A DNA stretch of 64,000 nucleotides from Pseudomonadota bacterium (GTDB lineage: Bacteria > Pseudomonadota > Alphaproteobacteria > Rhizobiales > Xanthobacteraceae). The notes beneath the pieces were generated by a model. The model saw only the letters and a program-made list of their open reading frames with translations, searched no databases and was not told where the DNA came from. How positions within the stretch are numbered: position 1 is the stretch's first letter; every line of letters begins with the position of its first letter. The stretch is from assembly GCA_023404675.1 (NCBI GenBank), contig JAEYAW010000030.1:372001-436000 (forward strand), read 5' to 3'. Position numbers and translations under genes: made by a program. Below are positions 17,208-27,015 of the stretch, in pieces.

Positions 17208-17594
17208 TCACTCATCGTCGTCGTCATCCATGCCGGGCAAAGGGCGCGGCGGCGGCATGCCCATCGGGGCGCGGTCCGGAGCCCTTCGCTCGAAGGACGG
17301 CTGCCGGCCCCCGGGCGGCGGCGCGGCGTCCGGCTGCGGCGCGGGTGGAAAGAACACCGCGTAGCAGCGCGGCGACAGCTGCTGGCCGGCATTGCGCAGG
17401 CAGTTCTCCACGCGCTTCGCGTCGGGCATTGCCGTGCTGCAAAGACGGAAGGCGTCCGGCGTGCAGGCCTCGCGCTGCGCCTCGGTGCCCTGGGCAAAAG
17501 CAGCCCCGCCCGCCAGCAGGCTGCCGCAACCGACCGCGCCCAGGAGCCCCAGCGCGCCCGTTACGGACCGCCACGTCGTCATCGCCATCGTCAT
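17208..17594 (-). CDS. Secreted Cys-rich repeat protein, hypothetical
   Basis: A 128-residue protein with a signal peptide (hydrophobic GALGLLGAVGCGSLLAGGAA, cleavage near AFAQ). One copy of a four-cysteine unit follows: REACTPDAFRLCSTAMPDAK then VENCLRNAGQQLSPRCYAVF. This spacing resembles the Cys_rich_FGFR/GLG1-type repeat found in small secreted alphaproteobacterial proteins. The C-terminus is Pro-rich and ends in an acidic run (MDDDDDE). The ATG at 17594 follows GAGGCG. Function is unknown. Confidence 0.75.
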   Translation of the reverse strand: MTMAMTTWRSVTGALGLLGAVGCGSLLAGGAAFAQGTEAQREACTPDAFRLCSTAMPDAKRVENCLRNAGQQLSPRCYAVFFPPAPQPDAAPPPGGRQPSFERRAPDRAPMGMPPPRPLPGMDDDDDE

Positions 17595-17758
17595 GCCATC
17601 GCCTCGAATGCCTGCGTCAATCGGCGCATCCTGAGCAACCGATCGTGCCAGAAGTTTGGTGGCATCGCAGCAATAGCGCGGCTGTGGAAAGCCGGCCGTC
17701 AGCCGCAGGCGGAGAGACTTCGGGCAGGCCTCGGAAACTTCCGGCTCCGGAGAATGCG

Positions 17759-19888
17759 TTACGGGCAGCCGCGCAGGTTCATCGCGGCGGTCGCGATCGC
17801 GCCGATCCCGGTCGGGGAATCCAGCACAACGTTGCCGTCATGGCTGGGCGTCACCGAGATCGAGACGATGTCGGCCATCGAGGCGTCGTTGGAAGTGAGC
17901 AGGAACGTATTCACCCCGGGGAAAACCGGCGCCGCACCGGCGTTGGTGCAGGAAAACACCAGCGGAATCTCCTGGCTGAAGGCGGCGGTCGGCGTGATAG
18001 AAAAGAAGAAGCTCTGCGTTCCGCCCGCGGCGATATCGGCCGGCGTATTCGGCGTCCCCGTCGGCAGGTTCGTGGATGGATTCGTCGTCTGATACAGGAT
18101 CCCCGCGGGGACACCGCCCGGCAGCCCGATCATGCAGGCCGAAGCGGCCGCCGATCCGGAGTTGACGATGCTCGCAAACGCCGTCACCGGGTTACCCGGC
18201 TCCGTGGTCCGGGCGTAAGGCAGCACCGCGGCGACGATGCTGGTTGCATCGGGAGAGGGGCGCGCGGCCTCGTCGCCTGCCCCCTCCATCTTGACCGCGA
18301 CACTCGAAACGCCGACCGGGATCGCCCCCTGCTCGGCAACGATATAGATGCGGTTGGCGGCCGGATTGTAAGGCACCGGCACACCCTGCCCCTGCACGAA
18401 ACTGGACAGATACACATCGGCGTTCTTGCTGATGTCCACCGTCACGGACGATGCCGGCACGGCCGGATTGATGCAGGCACCGGTCAGCGGATTCGTCTGA
18501 CAGATCGACGTGGTCAGAGGAAGATTATACGCAGGCTGCCCGGGCGGCGTTTCGGTGGCCGTGAACGTGACGGTGCATGCCTTGAGCAGATCCGGCTGGA
18601 TGACGATCTGCAGCGTATCGACAAAGTCGGGAGCGCCCGAATTGAGCGGGGCTGTGACGTGCGCGAAGCGGTCGGAATAGGCGAAGTTGTAGGCCTGAGA
18701 GATCGGCGCCATCGCGGCCGCCCATCTGTTGTAGAAGGTTGGCTGAGTGGGCTGCAGCGCGGAAAAGAAGCTGGTCATCTGGAACCAGGTCTGGCTGTCC
18801 ATCTGTCCGACCACTCCGCCGCCGCTGGCCGGAACGGTACTGCCCACCGCGCCGATGTTAAAGCCCGCCAGCAGATCACCAATCATCCAGCCATAGATGT
18901 CATTCTGTGGATGGGTCGCAGACGGCGCGCCGTCGAGATAGAAAGCCGGATTGGCGCCATAGACGCCGCTTGGTGCGGTGAGGTCCGCGAACCTGATCAC
19001 GATGGAATGGCTGCCGATTTCGGTGCCGCTTCCGGACAGGGTGATATCCAGATTTGAATCGATGGTTGCTGTGAAGTTGTAGGCCTGCGGCTTGGTCTGC
19101 GGCGTCGTCGGTGCCGAGCCCACACCCGCGAAATTCCCCTTGATGGTCGCGACGATGCCGGAATGGGCGGGAGCGTAGCTGTCGCGAATATACGTCAGAT
19201 AGGCCGACAGGTTGTCGTAGGGGGATGCCGGAAGACCGGGCGATGGCGGATAGATACCTGGACCGATGACCCGAACGAAATCACCATTGCTGTAAACGAA
19301 CGCCGCTTCCGGCGTCGCGGTGACATTGGCAAGCGCCGAGAGGACCACGTCGCTGGTCGGCCCCTTCACCGAACCGACCAGCGTCCCGGACAGGCCGCCG
19401 CGATAGGCGTTCAGCGCAAGGGGAATGGAGAAGTAGTCGATGGACGTCGTATCGGCCACGTCAGCGGGATTTCCGTCATACGTCAGCTCCATCTTGTCGA
19501 AACGCAGCAGGTAGTTGGGATCAGCAGCACTGGTCGGGTTCGGCTCATACCCGGCATGCGTGAAGGTCCAGGGCGCGCCGTATCCGATATAGATGCGTCC
19601 CGAAAAATAGCTGAGCGAAATGCCGGCCGGCAGCGTATCGAGCGTGTACCAGCTGGGGCTGGCGAAGGTGCTCAGGGACAGAGGCGCGCCGGTCTGGGCG
19701 TTGGTGGCCGAGAGCGTCGCCCCGGCGCCACCCACGAAGCCGATATAGACGCTCGAGTCGGGGAGCCCTGAGTTGTTCGCGAAAACGAGCGTGATCGGCG
19801 AGGCCGCCTGCGCGGCAGAGAAAAAAGAGAGAAAAGCAATCACCCATATGACGGCAAACGCCGCCGCAATCCGCGATTTCGCCCGCAT
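17759..19888 (-). CDS. Large secreted GH64/thaumatin-like protein
   Basis: A 709-residue exported protein. ATG 19888 follows GGTTGAGG and gives a clear signal peptide ending SFFSAAQA. The mature N-terminus, SPITLVFANNSGLPDSSVYI, resembles the start of glycoside hydrolase family 64 beta-1,3-glucanase and thaumatin-like folds. Further matching parts are YFSGRIYIGYGAPWTF near residue 100, and a central region with NDIYGWMIGDLLAGFNIGAV and the NRWAAAMAPISQAYNFAYSD stretch. The last 250 residues look like a repeat-type beta-sandwich (VTAFASIVNSGSAAASACMI). It could cut or bind beta-glucan, but the catalytic acids were not confirmed. Confidence 0.7.
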   Translation of the reverse strand: MRAKSRIAAAFAVIWVIAFLSFFSAAQAASPITLVFANNSGLPDSSVYIGFVGGAGATLSATNAQTGAPLSLSTFASPSWYTLDTLPAGISLSYFSGRIYIGYGAPWTFTHAGYEPNPTSAADPNYLLRFDKMELTYDGNPADVADTTSIDYFSIPLALNAYRGGLSGTLVGSVKGPTSDVVLSALANVTATPEAAFVYSNGDFVRVIGPGIYPPSPGLPASPYDNLSAYLTYIRDSYAPAHSGIVATIKGNFAGVGSAPTTPQTKPQAYNFTATIDSNLDITLSGSGTEIGSHSIVIRFADLTAPSGVYGANPAFYLDGAPSATHPQNDIYGWMIGDLLAGFNIGAVGSTVPASGGGVVGQMDSQTWFQMTSFFSALQPTQPTFYNRWAAAMAPISQAYNFAYSDRFAHVTAPLNSGAPDFVDTLQIVIQPDLLKACTVTFTATETPPGQPAYNLPLTTSICQTNPLTGACINPAVPASSVTVDISKNADVYLSSFVQGQGVPVPYNPAANRIYIVAEQGAIPVGVSSVAVKMEGAGDEAARPSPDATSIVAAVLPYARTTEPGNPVTAFASIVNSGSAAASACMIGLPGGVPAGILYQTTNPSTNLPTGTPNTPADIAAGGTQSFFFSITPTAAFSQEIPLVFSCTNAGAAPVFPGVNTFLLTSNDASMADIVSISVTPSHDGNVVLDSPTGIGAIATAAMNLRGCP

Positions 19889-20023
19889 GATAAACCTCAA
19901 CCCGCAAGAATCAGCACCGCGCGAATCGTAGCTCAGTTCTCGCGCAACACAACTTACAGGATGAACGTCCCGCGTTCAGGGCTAAGAAATATTGTCCGGG
20001 CTTGTTACAATGCTGACGTGTCG

Positions 20024-21241
20024 TCAGCCAAGGCTTGCCACGACGACGAGCCGCTTGACCTCGCCACGCTGGAAGGCGCGCAGGAAGGCGTCGTAGTTCT
20101 TGAACGACACGCATCCGTTCGAGTCCCCGCGCGGCCCGAGCATATAAGTGTGAGCCAGAAGTCCGGTGCGTCCGAAGATCGCGCCTTCACCACCAAGCGG
20201 CGTGAGACGGATCGCCTGCACGCCGTGAAACAGACTTTCGCGCAGCTTGAGGTCATAGACGTGCGGCGGCGTCGCGCCATGCATGCGGATATGCACATTG
20301 CGCGGATCGTCCATCTTCGCGCCGAGGCCGGAATGGGCTTCCAGTTTGGAGCCGTCGGGCATGTAAACCTGTTTGGCCGTAATATCGTAGACAGCCGTGT
20401 AACGATCCAGTTCGGAGGACGGGCTGATCTGAAGATCGGTCCCATCGCTGGCAACGCCGCCATTCGGGGCGGCATAGGCCAGCATCGGACCGCGCGACGG
20501 CGCGCCGAACAGCTTCTCCAGCAGGCTCTGCTCGCGCGTGGATGCGGATGCCATCAGCGCAGCGCGGGCCCGCTGAACCAGATTACGCGTGTCGGCATCA
20601 CGGGTTTTGGCCAAACGCTCGGCCGCGGGGCGCGCGTGAGGCAGCGGGATGCTCTGCACCAGCTGTTTGATCGTCGGCGGTTTGGCGATGTCCTGCGGAG
20701 CTCCGACCTCCGCCTCCCGCAGCAACGGTGCCGGATCGATGGATGCGACGACAATCGGCCTCGAGAACGTGTCCGCCGACTCGCCCATCGATGCGACAGG
20801 ATCGAACAAGGCCACCTTGTCCATCAGCACATGCTTCGGAGCCACGGCCGGTGCGCTGACCGGAACGGAGGGCACCAGCGCCCGGATCGCGCCCCGGCTG
20901 GCCGTGAAGGCGTCGTGAACGCGGGCGTTGGCCGACGTCGAATATTTCCGCGCGGATTCGATCACGTTGCGCGCGAAAGCCGATTGCACGGATTGGGTCA
21001 CTCCGAAATCGTCGCTCGACCCAAAACGGGCAGCAAAGCTCGCGGTTTCGATGTCCGTGGATTTGCCGAATGAATACGAAACCGTCCAGCCACCGGTGGC
21101 CGCGACCGCGATCAGGGCTCCTGCAGCGAACACCCCGCGCATGGGGGACGATGGTCGACGGGCGGAAGACGGTGACATCGATACGGAAGAGGACGGCTCG
21201 CGGAACCCGCCCCCACCAATAGCCCCAGCCCGATAAGTCAT
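20024..21241 (-). CDS. Membrane-anchored Tlde1-domain (DUF2778) L,D-transpeptidase-like protein
   Basis: A 405-residue protein with one N-terminal membrane segment (GVFAAGALIAVAATGGWTVS), a long low-complexity linker and a C-terminal Tlde1/DUF2778 domain. The domain shows LEAHSGLGAKMDDPRNVHIR, FHGVQAIRLTPLGGEGAIFG, then RTGLLAHTYMLGPRGDSNGC VSF, with the conserved His and Cys. These domains are related to L,D-transpeptidases acting on peptidoglycan; some are T6SS effectors, but the membrane-anchored alphaproteobacterial form is probably a cell-wall enzyme. ATG 21241 is preferred to an upstream TTG. Confidence 0.82.
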   Translation of the reverse strand: MTYRAGAIGGGGFREPSSSVSMSPSSARRPSSPMRGVFAAGALIAVAATGGWTVSYSFGKSTDIETASFAARFGSSDDFGVTQSVQSAFARNVIESARKYSTSANARVHDAFTASRGAIRALVPSVPVSAPAVAPKHVLMDKVALFDPVASMGESADTFSRPIVVASIDPAPLLREAEVGAPQDIAKPPTIKQLVQSIPLPHARPAAERLAKTRDADTRNLVQRARAALMASASTREQSLLEKLFGAPSRGPMLAYAAPNGGVASDGTDLQISPSSELDRYTAVYDITAKQVYMPDGSKLEAHSGLGAKMDDPRNVHIRMHGATPPHVYDLKLRESLFHGVQAIRLTPLGGEGAIFGRTGLLAHTYMLGPRGDSNGCVSFKNYDAFLRAFQRGEVKRLVVVASLG

Positions 21242-21411
21242 TCGACGTGCACCCAAACTCGTCCCACCGGCCCCACCCGCCTGCGAAGCACGATGGCCAT
21301 CGCAATGCGACAACCCTATGGCAACGTTACGAAGCGGTAATAAGGCGGATTTGAATAAAATGCGAACTAAGTGAAAGCTACGTTAAGCCCACACCCGAAC
21401 ACCGCCCCGCC

Positions 21412-24400
21412 TCATGTCGGTCGCCCGGCCACGAAGGCGCGGCCATCGGTATTGGCCCGCCCGACCCGCGCAAAAGACGCCAATATCCCTTGAATGACCG
21501 CCTCGGTGGTCCGCGTCCGGCGGAAGCGTGCCGCAATCTCCGGTGCGGCCAGTGGCCCCGACGCATCCAGCAACACATCGAAAACCGCGGCAACCTGGTC
21601 CACGGCCCCTGCGGGAAATGACGGTTTTTGGGCACGCTCCGCGTTCAACGGTACGGCCATCTGAGTTCCCTCCTCTTTCGCCGCCTGCTGATCTGCCCCC
21701 TTTCCGAAACGGGCGGCCTGATAGTCCGGCCGCAGCCAGCGAACCTCGCCACGCCGCTCCCCGGCGGCGCGCGCCTTGTTGAGCGTAACCAGCCGGGCGA
21801 GGATGTCGTCATTGGCCAGATCGGCCGGCCAGCCATAAGCCTGCGCTACCGCTTCATCGAGCCGGTCGTGCAGTTCCTTCATGATAAGGACGAGACCGTC
21901 GTCGAAGATGCGCCGCGCCTTGGGATCGAGCGCATCCGGGGCCGTGCCGCCTCGCAGGTCTTCGAGGACGTTGTAGAGGCCGGTCAGCGTCAGATGCGAA
22001 TGCTCGGCCAGCACGCGCTTGCGATGAGCGTCCAGTTCCTCGGCGATCGTGCGGATACGATGCCGGTCGAGACCGGAGGCATCGGGGAAGGGAAATTTTG
22101 CAAAACATTCGGAGTGGTTGTAGTTGGAGTCATTTCCAACGCCAAGCCAAGCGCCGGATTTTTGTGACCACAATAGATGAACTCTCGAAGAGAGCACTCC
22201 GAGAGTGTAGCCATCCTCTAACGCTATAGCGATGACTTTGGCATCGGGCAGAATTTTAGAGTCAACAAACACAAAGATGCGATGCTTCGCAGTTCGACAC
22301 GTAGCAATGTAACGACTCATCCCCTTCAGCGCGTCTCGCATCGTTTTTCGAGGCTCTGCATAAATCCAAAATTGCTCGCGAGTTCTCTTCCGATTTACTT
22401 GATCACGCTGCGGCTTTACCCGCTCAAGAACTATCTGAAAAATTTTCGGAAGCTGTCGGCGTGCCTGCTCGGCAGAATATCCGTACAAATCGATCACAAA
22501 ACGCTCCTCAGAGCGTTGCACCAGATCACGACCGATGAGGTATCTTTTGATTTCCGCGGGCAGTTTCTCCGGATTTAATCCAAGTTGCGCAAGGTCTTTA
22601 TGTGAAAGACGAAACCCCTCCCCGACCAGGATGACACCCTGATGCGAGAGCCCTTCATTGGCGCGAAGCGAACCGGCGTTTGCAACGTTTGGCCCAATCG
22701 AAAGATCGGAATTTATGATTCCTCTCTTGCGAGAGAATAAGATTTCGGGATTTTCTTCATCTAGTCCCCTCTCACTCACAACCTCGTGCAGTTCACCCTC
22801 ATCGCTTCCCTTCTCAACAACAGTCATGGCAATGCGAACAGCCGCAGTATCTTTCGTTGCCTTCGTCCAAGGATGATCCGGAAAGCAGTGGCGAATGTAC
22901 AGCTTCCCTTTCTCTCCAGTAAAATGCTCAACAACCCTCCTGTTGAATGTCTGAGAAATGGAATTTGTCGTAACAAACCCAAATCGCTTCAGTACGGATT
23001 CTTTCGCAGATGCGATATCGGCAGCAATCATCCACCAGATCATCACCAGGTCCACCGCATCCAACATTGAATGCTGTGCGCGAAGCGCTGCGAGATACTC
23101 TTCAGAGTAGATTGCCCCCATTCGCTTGTTGCCAATAAACGGCGGATTCCCGACGATGAAGTGCGCCTGCGGCCATTCGGGCCGACGTGCATTCGGATAG
23201 GCCTTGCGACCACCAGCCGCCTTCACCTCAGGCGCGCCGTCCCATGTCAGCACCGCATCGGTCACGACAATATTCTTGAACGCGCGCAGGATCGGCTCGT
23301 CGGGCGGCCCGCCCTGCGTCCGGAAATGCCACTGCAGATAGCCGATCCAGAGCACAAGTTCGGCGATGGCCGCCGCGCGCGGATTGATCTCAAGGCCGAG
23401 AAACTGATGGGGATCGATGCTGTGCGAGCCAAGGCCGCGCAGCCCCTCCTGCCCGCCGAGATCGTTCAGGGCTTCCAGGACCTCGCCTTCAAGGCGCTTC
23501 ATCAGCTCGAGCGAGACATACAGAAAATTTCCGGTGCCGCAGGCCGGATCCAGCACACGCGTCTGGCACAGGCTGTCGTGAAAGGCCTGCACCAGCGCCG
23601 CAGCACCATGCCGGTCGCCCGCCGCGCGTCTGGCCTCCGCCGCGACCTGCACATTGCCCCATTCCACGCGCAGCGGCTCGATCACGGTGGCGATCACCAG
23701 ACGCTCGACATAGGCGCGCGGCGTATAATGCGCCCCGAGCTTGCGGCGTTCGACAGGATCGAGCGCCTGTTCCAGCAGCGTCCCGAAGATCGAGGGATCG
23801 ACCTCCTTCCAGTTGTATCGCGCCGCCGCGCGCAATTCGCCGATCTCCTCGCGGGCCAATGGCAGCACGGTGCGATCCTTGAAGAACTCGCCGTTGAACT
23901 TGCGCACACGCGCCTTCACGGCGTGCGCCCATTCGCCCCTGTCCATCGCCTCCCACAGCTGCCCGACCATGTAGGGAAAGGCCGCCGGGTCTTTCTCGCA
24001 GTCTTCCAGCACCCTCTCGAATGCCTTGTTCTCGAGAAGGCCGACATCTTCCGCGAACATCGTGAACAGGCAGCGCATCAGAAACTGCGCAACGTCATGC
24101 GCGGGAAAGTTCTGCAGCTCCAGCGCCCGCGAGACTTGCGCCAGCCGCGCGGCGATTTCGCGTGTCGCCTTCGCCGACGCCTGCGCGGGGTCGAGCGCGT
24201 GCGGTGCGGTCCAGATGCCGTTCAGACGCGCCCGGATTTTCTCGTCGCGAAGATCCTCAAGGTAGATGCGGTAACTCTGCCGGTCCGGAAACTGGGTGTA
24301 GTTCTTCCCCTGCCCGGAAAAATCCGCGAACACCTCGATGCAATGGCCGACGTCGCACACGAGGATGAAGGGCGGCCAGCCATGGGATGTCGGCAAGGCG

Positions 24401-24810
24401 CGCGCATAGTTCTCGGCCTGCTGCTTGGCGTGCAGCATCAGCACGTCCCACGCGCGATCCGCCCCGCGCCGCCCGCGCACCGCGATCGGCACGTCGGAGC
24501 CGATCAGATCGAATTGTCCGGGGATTTCGTTCTTCTGGCCGCGCCAACGGCTCTGCTTGGCTTCGAGAACGAAGCAATCCTTCTTGTAAAGGTCGATCCG
24601 GCCGAGGCTTTCGCGGTCGCCCTGGTGGCGCGCCACAACACGCTCGAACACGTAGTTGTTGCCATCGTGACTGGCGGAGGCGGGCTCCGGCTTCGGCGCG
24701 CCGATCACATCGCACAGCTCGGTCAGAAAGAGGGCATAGTTCGCCCGCTCCTGCCCGCCTTCGCCACCCTGCCAACGCGCAATGAATGCGTCCGCAACAC
24801 TCAGGCTCAC
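21412..24810 (-). CDS. MmeI-like type IIG restriction-modification enzyme
   Basis: The 1132-residue protein joins nuclease, methyltransferase and specificity functions. The N-terminal PD-(D/E)XK-like site is GRIDLYKKDCFVLEAKQ, with Asp73, Glu83 and Lys85. The N6-adenine methyltransferase core has motif I LDPACGTGNFLYVSL near residue 420 and motif IV IVGNPPFIGNKRMG near 552. A target-recognition region follows at about 750-930. The last 80 residues form a winged-helix-like extension. Length matches the MmeI family. It starts at GTG 24810 and stands alone, since a single protein both cuts and methylates. The stretch 22200-23000 is visibly lower in G+C than its surroundings, as expected of an exchanged specificity region. 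Confidence 0.9.
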   Translation of the reverse strand: MSLSVADAFIARWQGGEGGQERANYALFLTELCDVIGAPKPEPASASHDGNNYVFERVVARHQGDRESLGRIDLYKKDCFVLEAKQSRWRGQKNEIPGQFDLIGSDVPIAVRGRRGADRAWDVLMLHAKQQAENYARALPTSHGWPPFILVCDVGHCIEVFADFSGQGKNYTQFPDRQSYRIYLEDLRDEKIRARLNGIWTAPHALDPAQASAKATREIAARLAQVSRALELQNFPAHDVAQFLMRCLFTMFAEDVGLLENKAFERVLEDCEKDPAAFPYMVGQLWEAMDRGEWAHAVKARVRKFNGEFFKDRTVLPLAREEIGELRAAARYNWKEVDPSIFGTLLEQALDPVERRKLGAHYTPRAYVERLVIATVIEPLRVEWGNVQVAAEARRAAGDRHGAAALVQAFHDSLCQTRVLDPACGTGNFLYVSLELMKRLEGEVLEALNDLGGQEGLRGLGSHSIDPHQFLGLEINPRAAAIAELVLWIGYLQWHFRTQGGPPDEPILRAFKNIVVTDAVLTWDGAPEVKAAGGRKAYPNARRPEWPQAHFIVGNPPFIGNKRMGAIYSEEYLAALRAQHSMLDAVDLVMIWWMIAADIASAKESVLKRFGFVTTNSISQTFNRRVVEHFTGEKGKLYIRHCFPDHPWTKATKDTAAVRIAMTVVEKGSDEGELHEVVSERGLDEENPEILFSRKRGIINSDLSIGPNVANAGSLRANEGLSHQGVILVGEGFRLSHKDLAQLGLNPEKLPAEIKRYLIGRDLVQRSEERFVIDLYGYSAEQARRQLPKIFQIVLERVKPQRDQVNRKRTREQFWIYAEPRKTMRDALKGMSRYIATCRTAKHRIFVFVDSKILPDAKVIAIALEDGYTLGVLSSRVHLLWSQKSGAWLGVGNDSNYNHSECFAKFPFPDASGLDRHRIRTIAEELDAHRKRVLAEHSHLTLTGLYNVLEDLRGGTAPDALDPKARRIFDDGLVLIMKELHDRLDEAVAQAYGWPADLANDDILARLVTLNKARAAGERRGEVRWLRPDYQAARFGKGADQQAAKEEGTQMAVPLNAERAQKPSFPAGAVDQVAAVFDVLLDASGPLAAPEIAARFRRTRTTEAVIQGILASFARVGRANTDGRAFVAGRPT

Positions 24811-24954
24811 ACTGCCGCCCCCGCGCCCAACAGGCGCATCTTAGGGTTGCATTGACAGTATCAGCAATTATTGCTTGTATTTTGGTTGAAGCTCACCCTC
24901 TGCTTGTGGCAAACGGGACACGCCAAAGGCGGGGCGGGAGAACTTTTGGGCGAT

Positions 24955-26340
24955 CTACTCCGCCGCCTGCTTCACGTAGCGCGCGGACGCCGTGCGCATG
25001 GTCACGAGTTCTTCAGCGGCGGTCGGATGCAGGGCCATCGTCGCATCGAAATCGGCCTTGGTGGCCTTCATCTTCACCGCGATCGCGACGGCCTGAATGA
25101 TCTCCGCCGCGCCATCGCCGACGATATGGCAGCCGACGACGCGATCTGTCCCGGCATCCACGATCAGCTTCATCAGCATGCGCGTATCGCGGCCGGACAT
25201 GGTGGCCTTCATCGGCCGGAATGTTGTCTTGTAGATATCGACGACATCGAACATCGCCCGCGCCTGCATTTCGGTGAGGCCGACAGTCCCGACTTCCGGC
25301 TGCGTGAAAACGGCCGTCGGGATGTCATCGTATTCGACGGATCGCGGGCGGTTGCCGAACACGGTGTCAGCGAAGGCATGGCCTTCGCGGATCGCCACGG
25401 GCGTCAGGTTGATGCGGTGGGTCACATCGCCAACCGCGTAGATATGGGGCACCGACGTCTGCGAATATCCATCGACCATGATGCCGCCGTTCAGCGGATT
25501 GATCGTCACCCCAATCGTCTCCAGCCCGAGATTGGCGATATTGGGGTGGCGGCCAATGGCGAACATCACCTGATCGGCCGCGATGCTCGCGCCGCTCGAA
25601 AGCCGGGCGGTATACTGCTCGCCATGCTTCTCGATTGCGCCGATCGTGCACCCGGTGATGATGGTAATTCCGCTCTTCTCCATCTCCGCACGCACATGCG
25701 CCCGCACATCCTCGTCGAACCCGCGCAGAATGTTGTCTCCGCGATAGACCACCGCCACCTCGGTGCCGAGACCGGCAAAGATGCAGGCAAATTCCAGCGC
25801 GATATAGCCGCCCCCCTGAATCAGGATCTTTTTCGGCTGCCGCGGCAGATGAAAGACCTCGTTGGAGGAGATCACGTGCTCGATGCCAGGAATGTCGGGA
25901 CCATGGTTCGGTGCACCGCCAGTGGCGATCAGCACGTATTTCGCCGTGACTTTCGTGCCGTCGGTCAGGCGCAGAGTATGCGCGTCCTCGAACACCGCCC
26001 GCGAGCGAACGAGCCGCACGCCCGCATTCTCGGCGTTGGAGACGTAGGCCCCTTCGAGGCGGTCGATTTCCCTGTCCTTGTTGGCGATCAGGCTCGACCA
26101 GTCGAACGTGGCGGACGGTATCGTCCAGCCGAAACCCTTGGCATCCGCAATCTCGTGATCGACATGCGAAGCATAGACCATCAGTTTCTTCGGCACGCAG
26201 CCGCGGATCACACAGGTGCCGCCAACCCGATATTCCTCCGCCATCATGACGCGCGCGCCGTAGGTCGCCGCGATCCGGGCCGCCCGCACGCCGCCTGACC
26301 CTGCTCCGATAACGAACAGATCAACATCATAATCGGCCAT
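24955..26340 (-). CDS. gor: Glutathione-disulfide reductase
   Basis: The 461-residue flavoprotein begins MADYDVDLFVIGAGSGGVRA (FAD-binding) and has the redox-active disulfide in GGTCVIRGCVPKKLMVYAS. The NAD(P)-binding GGGYIALEFACIFAGLGTEV is near residue 175, and the C-terminal dimer interface His-Glu lies in MALHPTAAEELVT. It keeps glutathione reduced in the cytoplasm. The ATG at 26340 is selected over an upstream in-frame start by family homology. Confidence 0.96.
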   Translation of the reverse strand: MADYDVDLFVIGAGSGGVRAARIAATYGARVMMAEEYRVGGTCVIRGCVPKKLMVYASHVDHEIADAKGFGWTIPSATFDWSSLIANKDREIDRLEGAYVSNAENAGVRLVRSRAVFEDAHTLRLTDGTKVTAKYVLIATGGAPNHGPDIPGIEHVISSNEVFHLPRQPKKILIQGGGYIALEFACIFAGLGTEVAVVYRGDNILRGFDEDVRAHVRAEMEKSGITIITGCTIGAIEKHGEQYTARLSSGASIAADQVMFAIGRHPNIANLGLETIGVTINPLNGGIMVDGYSQTSVPHIYAVGDVTHRINLTPVAIREGHAFADTVFGNRPRSVEYDDIPTAVFTQPEVGTVGLTEMQARAMFDVVDIYKTTFRPMKATMSGRDTRMLMKLIVDAGTDRVVGCHIVGDGAAEIIQAVAIAVKMKATKADFDATMALHPTAAEELVTMRTASARYVKQAAE

Positions 26341-26407
26341 GGCGCACTCCGGGCTTCCTGACGCTGCGTTTGCGGCTCCCGAGCTGGGGACCACGCTTTA
26401 GATAAGA

Positions 26408-26434
26408 CGAAAACGGCCGGGATAAAACCCGGCC
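26408..26434 (-). terminator. Intrinsic terminator after the DUF2059 gene
   Basis: On the minus strand GGCCGGG, loop TTTTAT, CCCGGCC form a 7-bp stem followed by GTTTTCG. It lies about 50 bases after the DUF2059 stop codon and would end the rpiA-DUF2059 unit before gor. Confidence 0.65.
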
Positions 26435-26486
26435 ATTCCGCAAGCCATTCCGACTGCCCGCCGAAGCAAACGGTCAGGCCATGCCG

Positions 26487-26993
26487 TCAGATCTCTTTGC
26501 CGCGAGCCCTCATCTCGGACCGGAACGCCGCATTGACGGTCTCCGAGAACTTCTGAGCCCACTCGTTCATGTAGCTCAGCGAAGCCTGGATCGACTTCGG
26601 CTCCTGCTCCAGCAACTTCTTGCCGAGCGCGGATTTGTAGAAGGTCACGAGATCCTTCAATTCCTGCTCGGTGAAGTCGGTGGCATAGATCTTCGCCATC
26701 TCCTCGGTGATTTCCTTCTCGCGCCCGGCGAAGTCGTGGGCGACCTTGACGGCGACCTCGTTCAGATCCTTCTGATAGTTCAGATTGCTCTGAAGCAGGG
26801 TATCCTTGGTCCGCTGAACGATGTTCGGCACGATGCTCTGATACATCTGCGGCGCGTTCTTCAATGTCAGAATTTCCTTCGCGGCGGCGATGCCGGCCGG
26901 CGTCGGCTTGTTCTGCGCCAGCGCGGCGGTGCCCGGCAGGGCGAGAGCAACGGCAACACCGATTACCGGCAGAATGTGAGAGAAGCGGCTCAT
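26487..26993 (-). CDS. Exported DUF2059 domain protein
   Basis: A 168-residue protein with a clear signal peptide (MSRFSHILPVIGVAVALALP, cleavage after TAALA). A DUF2059 helical domain follows, containing VAHDFAGREKEITEEMAKIY, then ATDFTEQELKDLVTFYKSAL GKKLLEQEP. The start at 26993 is set by GGGAGACTTAC. It lies 22 bases after rpiA in the same direction, a gene pair common in this group. The periplasmic function is unknown. Confidence 0.92.
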   Translation of the reverse strand: MSRFSHILPVIGVAVALALPGTAALAQNKPTPAGIAAAKEILTLKNAPQMYQSIVPNIVQRTKDTLLQSNLNYQKDLNEVAVKVAHDFAGREKEITEEMAKIYATDFTEQELKDLVTFYKSALGKKLLEQEPKSIQASLSYMNEWAQKFSETVNAAFRSEMRARGKEI

Positions 26994-27015
26994 GTAAGTC
27001 TCCCTGAATGCGGCG

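Noticed and set aside
17345..19057. Long plus-strand frame across the GH64-like gene
   Set aside because: It is Arg/Gly/His-rich with no recognisable domain; the minus strand has a signal peptide and a recognisable fold.
23071..24855. 594-residue plus-strand frame across the restriction-modification gene
   Set aside because: The minus strand carries all conserved nuclease and methyltransferase motifs.
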